A stretch of DNA of 64,000 nucleotides from Bacillota bacterium (GTDB taxonomy: Bacteria > Bacillota_I > Bacilli_A > RF39 > UBA660): the NCBI GenBank assembly GCA_015059285.1, contig SVAS01000001.1, positions 256,217-320,216 on the forward strand. The letters run 5' to 3'. This document shows, piece after piece, positions 27,225 to 35,756 of the stretch (the first letter of the stretch is position 1; each line of letters opens with the position of its first letter). The notes under the pieces are model-generated. The model did not search any database. It worked only from the letters and a program-made list of their open reading frames with translations, and was not told the origin of the DNA. A program made the translations under genes and the position numbers.

Positions 27225-27629
27225 ATGCGTAAGTATTATATTTTTATAATTAGAACAGAATTCTATAAAATTTATAAAAACAATTCATTAGTTTTATATA
27301 AAACTTTAGAAAATTTATATAAATTAAATAATAACAATTTTGGTTATGGTTTTTCAATATATAATCAATTATGTTTAACATTTAATACTGAAGTATTAAA
27401 TAATTATTTTTTGCGCAAATTTGCTAACTATAAACATAACAAACATTATATTCAAAAAGAACAAACAATATTAGAAATAAATAAATCATGTATTGTTGTT
27501 TTAACTAAATATAATGTTCCTAAATCTCTAAAATATTTACTTTATTATAATAAATATTTATTTGTATGTGATTTTGATAATAAAGATTATTTTTGGCTAC
27601 AAAATCAGTATGATTTAAATATTAATTGA
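27225..27629 (+). CDS. sirA: SirA-like protein (YneE family, DnaA regulator in sporulating Bacillus)
   Basis: 134 residues, no membrane segment. It starts MRKYYIFIIRTEFYKIY and ends LFVCDFDNKDYFWLQNQYDL. Both ends resemble, by memory, B. subtilis SirA, which binds DnaA domain I to stop new rounds of replication at the onset of sporulation. The middle is very divergent. The decisive support is position: tkt, this gene, yneF, as in B. subtilis. The ATG at 27225 has GGTGAC upstream; a GTG at 27213 overlaps that site. Whether this organism sporulates is not shown, so the protein may have another replication-control role. Confidence 0.65.
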   Translation: MRKYYIFIIRTEFYKIYKNNSLVLYKTLENLYKLNNNNFGYGFSIYNQLCLTFNTEVLNNYFLRKFANYKHNKHYIQKEQTILEINKSCIVVLTKYNVPKSLKYLLYYNKYLFVCDFDNKDYFWLQNQYDLNIN

Positions 27630-27698
27630 ATAAAATTAAATAAGTATTGAATTATCTGGCCATTTTTAGTAAAATATTTAAAGAAGGGAAATGATAAT

Positions 27699-27926
27699 AT
27701 GGATTGGGGAGCATTCCTAATAGATTTATTAAAAATACTTGGTGGTTTTATTGCAGGAGCAATCGCAGGTTTCTTTATTGCTCGTACTTATATGAAAAAA
27801 TATATGAAGAAAAACCCACCAATTAATGAACAAATGATTAAAGCAATGATGACTGGTATGGGTAGAACACCTAGTCAAAAACAAGTAAATCAAATGATGA
27901 AAACAATGGCTAAATACATGGATTAA
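27699..27926 (+). CDS. yneF: YneF family (UPF0154) membrane protein
   Basis: 75 residues: one N-terminal membrane helix (about 8-27, LLKILGGFIAGAIAGFFIA) and the family block KKNPPINEQMIKAMMTGMG, then SQKQVNQMMKTMAKYM. This is the widely conserved small protein found downstream of tkt in Bacilli; its function is unknown. AAGGGAAATGAT precedes the ATG. Its stop codon lies inside a terminator hairpin. Confidence 0.9.
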   Translation: MDWGAFLIDLLKILGGFIAGAIAGFFIARTYMKKYMKKNPPINEQMIKAMMTGMGRTPSQKQVNQMMKTMAKYMD

Positions 27927-27940
27927 GCCATTGTTTTTTT
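27904..27940 (+). terminator. Terminator overlapping the yneF stop
   Basis: CAATGGCT / AGCCATTG stem with a T tract; the left arm and loop are coding sequence of yneF. Confidence 0.85.
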
Positions 27941-27953
27941 GAAAGGAGATGTT

Positions 27954-28607
27954 ATGAAACCTATAATTGGTGTTGTAGGTAGACCTGAAATATTAACATC
28001 AGGCACAAAAATATTTTATATTAATCAAGAGATAAATAGCGCTATTATTAAAAATGGTGGGAGTGTAAACATTATTATTCCGCCTATAACTGATAATCTA
28101 AATATAAACATAAATGAAGAACAACTAAATGAGATAGAAAGACAAATAAATAATTGTGATGGTATTATATGTCAAGGTGGTGATGATTTTTATGACTATG
28201 ATCTTAAAATAATTGAATATTGTCATAAAAATGACGTACCACTTTTAGGAATTTGTTTAGGAATGCAGGCAATGTCATGTTTATTTGGTGGAACAATGAA
28301 AAAATTGGAAACAGGTAAACATAAAACCAAAGGTTTGTTTGTTCATAAAGTCAAAATAAATAAAAATTCTAAACTTTATGATATTTTTAAAACTGAAACT
28401 TTACAAGTAAATAGTCGTCATATAAGTTATATAACTAAAACTTCCTTAAAAGTAGTTGCAATTAGTGATGATAATTTAATAGAAGCTGTAGAAGATACAA
28501 ATAAAAAATTTTTTATAGGAGTTCAGTGGCACCCTGAAACAATGATTGAATATGATATATTAGAAAATAACTTATTTTCATATTTTATTGATTGTTGCAG
28601 GAGGTAG
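27954..28607 (+). CDS. Class I glutamine amidotransferase-like hydrolase (peptidase C26, PuuD-like)
   Basis: 217 residues. The fold and motifs match gamma-glutamyl-gamma-aminobutyrate hydrolases: IICQGGDDFYDYD, the nucleophile elbow LLGICLGMQAMS (catalytic Cys), NSRHISYI, and the catalytic His-Glu in GVQWHPETM. These enzymes cleave gamma-glutamyl amide bonds. AAAGGAGATG precedes the ATG at 27954; an in-frame TTG at 27939 lies in the preceding terminator. It ends 1 base before murF, so it is in an operon with a wall gene, and a substrate linked to peptidoglycan metabolism is possible but unproven. Confidence 0.85.
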   Translation: MKPIIGVVGRPEILTSGTKIFYINQEINSAIIKNGGSVNIIIPPITDNLNININEEQLNEIERQINNCDGIICQGGDDFYDYDLKIIEYCHKNDVPLLGICLGMQAMSCLFGGTMKKLETGKHKTKGLFVHKVKINKNSKLYDIFKTETLQVNSRHISYITKTSLKVVAISDDNLIEAVEDTNKKFFIGVQWHPETMIEYDILENNLFSYFIDCCRR

Positions 28608-28608
28608 T

Positions 28609-29910
28609 ATGAATTATTGTGACGTTTTAAATATTGTTAATGGGAAACTTATGTGTGGAAGCATAAAAAAGCAGATAAAAAACATTCAAATAGATAGTAG
28701 AAAGGTTAAAAGAAATGATTTGTTTATTGCTTTAATAGGTAAAAATCATGATAGCCATAACTACATAAAACAAGTATTAAAACATAAACCAAGTTGTATA
28801 ATAGTTTGTAAAAAAATAGACATAAAAACAAAAGTACCAATAATTTTAGTTGAAGATACGAATGATTCTTTAATTAAATTAGGTACTTTTTTTAAAAATA
28901 AATATAATGTTCCAGTTGTTGCAATAACTGGAAGTATTGGAAAAACTACTACTAAAGAATTAATAAATGATATATTAAGTAAAAAATATAAAGTATTAAA
29001 AAGTGAAAAAAATTATAATAATCACATAGGAATTCCTCTAACGCTATTTAAATTAAATAAAAGTTATGATATATGCGTCTTAGAAATGGGTATGAACCAT
29101 TTGAAAGAAATATCTGTGTTATCAAAAATGGCAAGACCTGATGTTGGTGTTATTACTAATATTGGTAGTGCGCATATTGGAAATTTGGGTAATCAGAAAA
29201 ACATTTTTAAAGCAAAAATGGAAATAGTAGATGGAATGGATGATGGATTATTAATTGTAAATGGAAAGGATAAATATTTAAAAAAAGTAAAATATTTTAA
29301 TACGTTTAAATGTGGTATAGATTTATGCCCTTATAATATTAAAATAAACGATAAAGTTTCTTTTGATTTAATTATAAATAATAAAAATTATCATTTTATT
29401 TATAATAGTAACAATATAAGCCTAATTATGAATTTTGTCTTAGCAATCAAAGTTGGTTTGCTTTTTAATATAAATGTAGAGGATATAAAGGAAGTAGTAA
29501 AAAACTATCAAATGCCAAAAGAAAGAATGAATGTATATGTTAAAAATAATATTAAAATTATTAATGATTGTTATAATGCTAGTTACGAATCGGTAATAGC
29601 TATATTAGATGTTTTAAAATGTGAAAAAAATGAAAAAATTGTAATTTTAGGTGATATTTTAGAACTTGGTAAACATAGTAAAACAATTCATAAAAAGATT
29701 GGCAAAAAATTAAAACAATTAAAAAATTCTACTATTTTATTAGTGGGTTCCGAAGTTAAATATATTAAAGGTAAACACTATAAATATTTTAATAGCAATA
29801 AAGAATTAATAGATTATTTAAAAAAAATTAATTTAAATAGTAAAACAATTTTAATTAAAGGATCTAGGAATATGCATCTAGAAGAGGTAGATAATTTTCT
29901 TAAAATTTGA
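28609..29910 (+). CDS. murF: UDP-N-acetylmuramoyl-tripeptide--D-alanyl-D-alanine ligase
   Basis: 433 residues. MurF adds D-Ala-D-Ala to the UDP-MurNAc tripeptide, the last cytoplasmic step of precursor synthesis. Marks: IQIDSRKVKRNDLFIALIG (N-terminal substrate domain), ITGSIGKTTTKELI (ATP loop, Ser-Ile in place of the usual Ser-Asn/Val-Gly), VLEMGMNHLKEI, NIGSAHIGNLG, and C-terminal NDCYNASYESVIA and VILGDILELG. GGAGGTAGT precedes the ATG at 28609; the frame open from 28588 overlaps the upstream gene. Confidence 0.94.
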   Translation: MNYCDVLNIVNGKLMCGSIKKQIKNIQIDSRKVKRNDLFIALIGKNHDSHNYIKQVLKHKPSCIIVCKKIDIKTKVPIILVEDTNDSLIKLGTFFKNKYNVPVVAITGSIGKTTTKELINDILSKKYKVLKSEKNYNNHIGIPLTLFKLNKSYDICVLEMGMNHLKEISVLSKMARPDVGVITNIGSAHIGNLGNQKNIFKAKMEIVDGMDDGLLIVNGKDKYLKKVKYFNTFKCGIDLCPYNIKINDKVSFDLIINNKNYHFIYNSNNISLIMNFVLAIKVGLLFNINVEDIKEVVKNYQMPKERMNVYVKNNIKIINDCYNASYESVIAILDVLKCEKNEKIVILGDILELGKHSKTIHKKIGKKLKQLKNSTILLVGSEVKYIKGKHYKYFNSNKELIDYLKKINLNSKTILIKGSRNMHLEEVDNFLKI

Positions 29911-29934
29911 CATAAAATAATTTTATGTTATAAT
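29907..29934 (+). promoter_or_regulatory. Promoter of the GreA-like gene, overlapping the murF stop
   Basis: TTGACA (29907-29912) and TATAAT (29929-29934), 16 bp apart. The murF stop TGA is inside the -35 hexamer. Confidence 0.75.
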
Positions 29935-29960
29935 AATCCCTGTTTAAGGGGGAATTTATT

Positions 29961-30506
29961 ATGGAAAAAACAAAATTATTACCAGAACAAGTAGAATGGA
30001 TTAAAACAAGATTAGAAGAATTAAGAACTGAAATTGATAATGCAAGAAGTGAACTATTAAATTCGGAAACTAGACCTTTTCATGCTTCACCAGAAGGATT
30101 TAATTATGTGCCTGATTTTGGAACATTTAGTCAATTAGGTAGATTAAAAAAAGAAATGGAAGAATTAGATAGTATTTTAGGAGATTCAGAGATTGTCACT
30201 GAATATAATGCTAATCAAATTGATATTGGTACTAGATTTGTTGCATCTTTAGATTTTGGAAATGGAGAAGTCGTTACTGATCACTATATTTTAGTAAGTA
30301 AAGGTTTTTCTAAAGTAGACGAAGACATATATTATATTACTTTAGATTCACCAACTGGTAGAGCTGTATATGGTAAAAAGGTTAATGAAGTAATATGTTA
30401 TACTACACCAACTAATCAAATAGTAGGTGGAATTATTGAAGAAATAGCACCAAGTCGTGATTATGACGCGAAAAAAACTGAAAGTGGATTTCAAAAGAAA
30501 GTGTAA
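29961..30506 (+). CDS. GreA/GreB-family transcription factor
   Basis: 181 residues. An N-terminal helical hairpin (residues 1-75, charged) is followed by a C-terminal FKBP-like domain with the family signature DSPTGRAVYGKKVNEV. Gre factors bind RNA polymerase and stimulate transcript cleavage in stalled complexes. The N-terminal hairpin is interrupted by an unusual aromatic/proline segment (FHASPEGFNYVPDFGTF), and the acidic tip is not the standard one, so this may be a Gre-like factor with a different effect rather than true GreA. It is transcribed alone, with a strong promoter and GGGGG upstream. Confidence 0.8.
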   Translation: MEKTKLLPEQVEWIKTRLEELRTEIDNARSELLNSETRPFHASPEGFNYVPDFGTFSQLGRLKKEMEELDSILGDSEIVTEYNANQIDIGTRFVASLDFGNGEVVTDHYILVSKGFSKVDEDIYYITLDSPTGRAVYGKKVNEVICYTTPTNQIVGGIIEEIAPSRDYDAKKTESGFQKKV

Positions 30507-30530
30507 AGATAGTAAAAACTATCTTTTTTA
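30506..30530 (+). terminator. Terminator of the Gre-like gene
   Basis: AAAGATAGT / ACTATCTTT hairpin with a 4-base loop and T tract. Confidence 0.85.
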
Positions 30531-30585
30531 TATACAAATTTGGGATTTAACATAATAATTATTAAATAACATAAATGTAATTTTT

Positions 30586-30614
30586 AAAACCACAATTTAT
30601 TTGTGGCTTTTTTG
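30586..30614 (+). terminator. Second terminator before the Tad operon
   Basis: AACCACAA / TTGTGGCT hairpin followed by TTTTTTG. No gene lies between the two terminators (30531-30585), so it may insulate the pilus operon or end antisense or short transcripts. Confidence 0.7.
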
Positions 30615-30678
30615 CATTATTTTGTTGTTAAAGATTAAATAATTTGATATAATTTTATTATGATACGAGGGTGTTTTT

Positions 30679-31017
30679 ATGAAGAGTGTGAAAGGGCAAG
30701 CATTAGTGGAATTTGTGATAATTATTCCAATATTTTTTATAATTCTTTTTAGTGCTATTGATTTGGGTAATATTATATATAAAAAATATCAAATGGAAAA
30801 TGATTTAGATTATGTTGTTGATTTATATCGTCAAAATAAAACTAGTGAAATAAATGTTTATGTAAATAAACAAGGACTTATATTAAAAACAGAAAAAATA
30901 GAAGAAACGGTTAAAATTAGTTTAGAAAAAACAGTTAAAATAAATACCCCTGGTATGAATATAATTATCAATAATCCATATAAGATAGTTGTAGATAGGG
31001 TAGTTTATGATGAATAA
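30679..31017 (+). CDS. tadE: TadE-like pseudopilin
   Basis: 112 residues starting MKSVKGQALVEFVIIIPIFF, the TadE-type prepilin helix (GQALVEF, Glu at +5), followed by IDLGNIIYKKYQMEND and a short lysine-rich extracellular part. TadE-like minor pilins help start or anchor Tad pili. It is the first gene of a six-gene operon; the next gene overlaps its end by a few bases. GAGGGTG precedes the ATG, with a TATAAT near 30649. Confidence 0.85.
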   Translation: MKSVKGQALVEFVIIIPIFFIILFSAIDLGNIIYKKYQMENDLDYVVDLYRQNKTSEINVYVNKQGLILKTEKIEETVKISLEKTVKINTPGMNIIINNPYKIVVDRVVYDE

Positions 31018-31399
31018 AAATAAAGGTCAAGTTTTAGTAGCGTTTATTTTACTTTTACCAGTACTATTTATGTTTATGGGGTTAATTGTAGATGTTGGTT
31101 ATTTATATATTGAAAAACGTCATATTGATAATAATGTTAAAGATGTTTTAGAGTTTGGTTTAACGCATATTGAGCAAGATACTAATATTATCAAAAGTAA
31201 AATAAAAAAACAATTAGATTTAAATATAGATGATATTAAGAATTTAGATATTAAAGTAGAAAATCAAATAATTGAAGTGAAATTAGAAAAAAGTAAAAAA
31301 AGTATTTTTTCAGTTATTTTTTCTAAGTTTGAGTATAAAATTTCTAGTGATTATCGTGGTTATATTAATGAAGAAGAAATAGTTATAAGAAAGGCATAG
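31007..31399 (+). CDS. TadE/TadG-like pseudopilin
   Basis: 130 residues (129 if the second ATG is used). It starts MMNKNKGQVLVAFILLLPVL, an N-terminal helix like TadE but with Ala instead of the usual Glu at the fifth mature position (VLVAF against ALVEF), then VDVGYLYIEKRHIDNN. The loss of that Glu, which normally aligns subunits, suggests a capping or minor role. It overlaps the tadE stop, so it is coupled to it. Confidence 0.75.
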   Translation: MMNKNKGQVLVAFILLLPVLFMFMGLIVDVGYLYIEKRHIDNNVKDVLEFGLTHIEQDTNIIKSKIKKQLDLNIDDIKNLDIKVENQIIEVKLEKSKKSIFSVIFSKFEYKISSDYRGYINEEEIVIRKA

Positions 31400-31407
31400 G
31401 TGGATTT

Positions 31408-32181
31408 ATGGCAATTAGTAAAGGAAAAGTAATTACAGTTACATCTGTAAAAGGAGGAACTGGAAAAACAACAACGCTTTTAAATCTTGCTGGTATATAT
31501 TCTTTAATGGGTAAAAAGGTATTAGTTGTGGATTTTGATTTATATACAGGTGCTATAGCTGCTTCTTTAAATGTTGAAATTACAAACGATATTTATAAAT
31601 TGGTTGATGATTTGATGAATAATCGTTTTGATTATATAGAAAAATATGTGTTATCTTATAGCGAAAATATTCATGTACTAGCGTCTCCTAAAGACCCTAG
31701 ATATGCTAGTAAAATTAGTAGTAAATATCTAAAAATCATTTTAACTAGAGCTGCTATGAAATATGATATTGTTTTAGTTGATACTAATCATGCTTTAGAT
31801 GAAAAGAATTTAGTTACTTTAGATAATAGTGATGAAATTGTTTATGTTATTAATAATGATCCAATTGATTTAAAAAATATGAAAACAATAGTTTCTATTT
31901 ATAAAGATTTAGATAAAAAGAATTATAAAATAGTACTTAATGAATCTTTTGATAAATCTAGAAATTATTTTAACAAATATGATATTAAAAACATTATTAA
32001 AGACAATATAGACTATATTATTCCATCAACATTTTATATAAAAAATATTGATAAATATGTTTTGGATGCTGAAATATTAACTTTAAATAAACAAATTAGA
32101 AACACTCATAAAAAAGAAATTAAGAATTTTGAAAATTTGGCTAAAAATTTATTAAAAGAAGAGAGTAAGGTGAAAGAATGA
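31408..32181 (+). CDS. tadZ: TadZ/CpaE-like ParA-type ATPase
   Basis: 257 residues. A deviant Walker A is present: SVKGGTGKTTTLLNLA, with the signature Lys of the MinD/ParA family, followed by VVDFDLYTGAIA and a Walker B-like VLVDTNHALDE. TadZ/CpaE proteins place the Tad machine at its cell site. This copy lacks the N-terminal receiver-like domain found in some CpaE proteins. It precedes cpaF with a 4-base overlap (ATGA). Confidence 0.88.
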   Translation: MAISKGKVITVTSVKGGTGKTTTLLNLAGIYSLMGKKVLVVDFDLYTGAIAASLNVEITNDIYKLVDDLMNNRFDYIEKYVLSYSENIHVLASPKDPRYASKISSKYLKIILTRAAMKYDIVLVDTNHALDEKNLVTLDNSDEIVYVINNDPIDLKNMKTIVSIYKDLDKKNYKIVLNESFDKSRNYFNKYDIKNIIKDNIDYIIPSTFYIKNIDKYVLDAEILTLNKQIRNTHKKEIKNFENLAKNLLKEESKVKE

Positions 32182-33503
32182 AAAACTTAACGGATGAATT
32201 TAATATTAATATTGAAAATCCTACTTATGAAGAAGTTGTTGATTATGAAGCTTTTTCTAATAAACCTTTACTTGAAGAACTTAGAAATAAAATTATTCAA
32301 AATTTGATTGATAATCACATTAATAGTACTAAAAATTTAGATGAGTTTATAAAAACAGAAATAGATAAAACATTAGAAGGATATGATATTTCTAATGTTG
32401 AAAGAAGTTATTTATATAATTTGATTGATAATGAAATTAATGGTTTTGGTCCAATTACAGAACTAATGGAAGATAAAAGCATTACAGAAATTATGGTTAA
32501 TGGACCTGATGAAATTTACATTGAATTAGATGGTAAAGTAGTACGAGATAGGAGTGTATCATTTATTAATGATGATCATATAGTAAGAACTATTCAAAGA
32601 ATGATACAACCATTAGGAAGAACAATAGATTTAGCGAATCCAATGGTGGATGCTAGATTAGAAGATGGTTCTCGTCTTAATGCTGTTATTCCACCTCTAG
32701 CAATCCATGGGCCAGTTTTAACAATCCGTAAATTCAAAGAAGAGCTTGCTAATATTGATGACTTTTTAAGAAGCGGGACATTAACTCCATATATGGCACG
32801 TTTTTTAGAAGCTTGTGTACAAGCTAAATTAAATATGATTATTTGTGGTGGTACTGGTAGTGGTAAAACTACACTTTTAAATGTTTTATCTTCGTTTATA
32901 GGTAATGATGAACGTATTATTACAATTGAAGATGCTGCTGAACTTCGTTTAAAACAAAATCATGTTATTTCTTTGGAAACTCGTTTAGTTAATTACGAAG
33001 GACAAGGAGAAGTAACAATTCGTGATTTGGTTATTAACTCTCTTCGTATGCGTCCTGATCGTATTATTGTTGGTGAAGTTCGTGGAAAAGAAGCTTTTGA
33101 TATGCTTCAAGCTATGAATACAGGACATACAGGAAGTTTAACTACAATGCATGCTAACTCATCATATGATGCTTTAAATAGGCTTGAAACAATGATATTA
33201 ATGGCTGGAATGGAAATTCCTATCAAAGCATTACGTGAATATATAGAAAACGCTATTGATATAGTTGTTGAAGTAGAAAGATTAGGCGATGGTCGTCGTC
33301 GAGTAACCAATATTAGTGAAATTGTTGGTTTTAAAGATGATGTTATAGAATTAAAAAGAATATTTGGTTTTACACAAACAGGACTTTTAGATAATGGGGA
33401 AGTAAAAGGAGAATTTATTTTAGAGGATTATATACCTAAAGTATATGGTAAAATTAAATCTCATGGTATAGATTCATTAAAAGATATTTTTGAAAATAGG
33501 TGA
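32178..33503 (+). CDS. cpaF: TadA/CpaF secretion ATPase
   Basis: 441 residues, hexameric motor for Tad pilus assembly in the cytoplasm. Marks: [15 protein letters not shown] (N-terminal domain), Walker [27 protein letters not shown] (Asp box), [18 protein letters not shown] (Walker B) and [15 protein letters not shown] (His box). All catalytic motifs are intact. It follows tadZ with overlap and precedes the tadB-like fusion by 4 bases. Confidence 0.96.
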   Translation: MKNLTDEFNINIENPTYEEVVDYEAFSNKPLLEELRNKIIQNLIDNHINSTKNLDEFIKTEIDKTLEGYDISNVERSYLYNLIDNEINGFGPITELMEDKSITEIMVNGPDEIYIELDGKVVRDRSVSFINDDHIVRTIQRMIQPLGRTIDLANPMVDARLEDGSRLNAVIPPLAIHGPVLTIRKFKEELANIDDFLRSGTLTPYMARFLEACVQAKLNMIICGGTGSGKTTLLNVLSSFIGNDERIITIEDAAELRLKQNHVISLETRLVNYEGQGEVTIRDLVINSLRMRPDRIIVGEVRGKEAFDMLQAMNTGHTGSLTTMHANSSYDALNRLETMILMAGMEIPIKALREYIENAIDIVVEVERLGDGRRRVTNISEIVGFKDDVIELKRIFGFTQTGLLDNGEVKGEFILEDYIPKVYGKIKSHGIDSLKDIFENR

Positions 33504-33507
33504 TATT

Positions 33508-35019
33508 ATGAATGAAAGAATTGATAGTTTAAATATTGCTAGTCAAATTAAACCTATCAATAAAGACATAATAGTTGAATATACACCTAGTACTAACGTT
33601 GTAAGTTATAGTTATACTCTTTATAAAAATGAAGAAATTATAGATACTTATAACTCTAATACTAATAAAAAAACATCTATTATTATGGATGAGACGGGTG
33701 TATATAAAATTGTTATAAAAGAGATAGATAGTAGTGGTAAAGAAATAACTTTAAATAGTGGTTTTTATAATATTGATAAAGAAAAACCTATTATTGAAGT
33801 TAGTGAGCAACTACTTACTATGGAATTAGGAGATAAATTAGATTTATTTTCTGATGTTAAAGTAACTGATAATTTTGATGGTAATTTAACTAATAAAATT
33901 ACTACTAATTATAATGAGTTAGATTTTAATACAACCGGTATTAAAAAACTTGTTTATACAGTTTCCGATGAAGCAGGTAATATAGCTAGTAAAACAGTTA
34001 ATATTAATGTAGTAAGTAATGTAACTGATAGTTTAATTTATATTCAAATTGGTATTATTACAATACTAATTGCTATTTTATATCTACTTTTATCTTTTAG
34101 AAGAAGTGTTAATTTAGAAAAAAGAATTAGTAAATTTAGTATTAAACCTATCAAAGATAATTCTCTATCTCTATTTGATAATATCTTGAAATTTTATAAA
34201 AATTTAGTTTCAAAAATATCAAATGTTATTTCAAAATCAGTATTCATTCAAAAATATAGTAAAAGATTTGAAAAATATTTATCACTTTCTAAACACACTC
34301 ATAGTAGTGCTATAGACTTTGTGTCATCTAAATTGATTATTGGTTTTTCTTTCGTTTTGATGGCAATTTTCTCTAAAACAATTCAGTATCAAGTATTAAG
34401 TATTTATGAGGTATGTATCCCTTTTCTTATTGGTTTCTTTGTTTTAGATATTATCTATTTTTCTAAATATAAAATTTATAGAAATAAAATTGAAAATGAT
34501 TTACTTCAAGCAATAATTGTTATGAACAATGCTTTTAAATCTGGTAGAAGTATTACTCAAGCAATTGAACTTGTTACAACTGAATTAGATGGTGAAATTG
34601 CTTTAGAATTTAGAAAAATGAATATGGAACTTAGTTTTGGTTTAGGAATAGATGTTGTATTTGATCGTTTTGCTAAAAGAATAGATTTAGAAGAAGTTAC
34701 TTATCTAACTGCATCTCTTTCAATTTTAAATAAAACAGGTGGAAATATTATTAAAGTATTTTCATCAATTGAAAGATCTTTATTTAATAAAAAGAAACTT
34801 AATTTAGAATTAAAAGCGTTAATTGGTTCTTCAAAAATAATTGCTTATGTATTATTCTTTGTTCCAATATTCTTTATTATATTAGTAAGCTTAATTAATC
34901 CAAATTATTTTGCAGCTTTCTTTACTAATCCAATAGGTATAGTAATGCTTATATTTATGATAGTTTATTACATTACTTATATAGTAGTTGTTAATAAAGT
35001 AATGAAAGTAAGGATGTGA
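33508..35019 (+). CDS. tadB: TadB platform protein with N-terminal Ig-like ectodomain
   Basis: 503 residues. The C-terminal 300 residues are a T2SSF/TadB domain (AIIVMNNAFKSGRSITQAIE, FGLGIDVVFDRFAKR, LTASLSILNKTGGN) with several membrane helices. The first 170 residues are two beta-rich Ig-like modules; the second (about 95-168) resembles DUF5011 (DNFDGNLTNKI, FNTTGIKKLVYTVSDEAGN). A membrane helix at 175-197 is followed by RRSVNLEKR, so by the positive-inside rule the Ig modules face outward, although no signal peptide precedes them. Such an ectodomain is not a normal part of TadB. GGTGAT precedes the ATG at 33508. Confidence 0.88.
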   Translation: MNERIDSLNIASQIKPINKDIIVEYTPSTNVVSYSYTLYKNEEIIDTYNSNTNKKTSIIMDETGVYKIVIKEIDSSGKEITLNSGFYNIDKEKPIIEVSEQLLTMELGDKLDLFSDVKVTDNFDGNLTNKITTNYNELDFNTTGIKKLVYTVSDEAGNIASKTVNINVVSNVTDSLIYIQIGIITILIAILYLLLSFRRSVNLEKRISKFSIKPIKDNSLSLFDNILKFYKNLVSKISNVISKSVFIQKYSKRFEKYLSLSKHTHSSAIDFVSSKLIIGFSFVLMAIFSKTIQYQVLSIYEVCIPFLIGFFVLDIIYFSKYKIYRNKIENDLLQAIIVMNNAFKSGRSITQAIELVTTELDGEIALEFRKMNMELSFGLGIDVVFDRFAKRIDLEEVTYLTASLSILNKTGGNIIKVFSSIERSLFNKKKLNLELKALIGSSKIIAYVLFFVPIFFIILVSLINPNYFAAFFTNPIGIVMLIFMIVYYITYIVVVNKVMKVRM

Positions 35020-35023
35020 TAAT

Positions 35024-35725
35024 ATGAATAAATCAGAAAATAGAATAATTAGAAAAATTTATCGCAGTAAAGACATAGAACAAATAGAAGAAAAAATTGC
35101 TATGTTAGGTAATACTAAATTAGATGCTATTACATTTATGAACTTTAGAATTATCTCTAGTTTAATTGTTTTTCTTGTTACTATTTATGTTACTAATTTA
35201 GGATATATTTATGCACCGTTTATTACTTTAGCTTATTTTTATTTATATTATTATTTACTTATTCAATCACCACTTAAACAAAGAATAAAAAGATTGGATC
35301 GTGAAGCTCTACATTTTTTTGAAATTTTAACACTTACTTTGGAATCTGGGCGGAATTTAGAAAATTCTTTAGAAGTAACAGTTGCGAATGTTAATTCTGA
35401 ATTATCAAATGAATTTAGAAGAGTGCTATTTGAAGTGAAATTTGGAAAATCTTTACTTGAAGCTTTAGAAGATATGAAAAAAAGAATGCCTTCCGAAACT
35501 ATTAATAACATTCTTTTAAATATTACTCAAACAGATGTGTTTGGTAATAGTATATTAGAAACAATGTATAATCAAATTGATTTTTTAAGGGACAAACAAA
35601 TATTAGAGATTAAAGGAGAAATTAATAAAATTCCTAATAAAGTTAGTATTATCTCAGTATTATTTGTTGTTCCACTTATATTAATGCTTATTTTAGGACC
35701 ATTTATTATTAATTTTTTAGGTTAA
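35024..35725 (+). CDS. tadC: TadC platform protein
   Basis: 233 residues, second T2SSF-type membrane protein of the Tad machine. Two N-terminal helices (about 38-75), a cytoplasmic domain with FFEILTLTLESGRNLENSLE and RVLFEVKFGKSLLEALEDMKK, NITQTDVFGNSILETM, and a C-terminal helix. It pairs with TadB in the inner-membrane platform driven by CpaF. Starts 4 bases after tadB. Last gene of the operon; murC follows with its own promoter. Confidence 0.92.
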   Translation: MNKSENRIIRKIYRSKDIEQIEEKIAMLGNTKLDAITFMNFRIISSLIVFLVTIYVTNLGYIYAPFITLAYFYLYYYLLIQSPLKQRIKRLDREALHFFEILTLTLESGRNLENSLEVTVANVNSELSNEFRRVLFEVKFGKSLLEALEDMKKRMPSETINNILLNITQTDVFGNSILETMYNQIDFLRDKQILEIKGEINKIPNKVSIISVLFVVPLILMLILGPFIINFLG

Positions 35726-35756
35726 TTGTTGTATAATGGTATTGGAGGAATATTAA

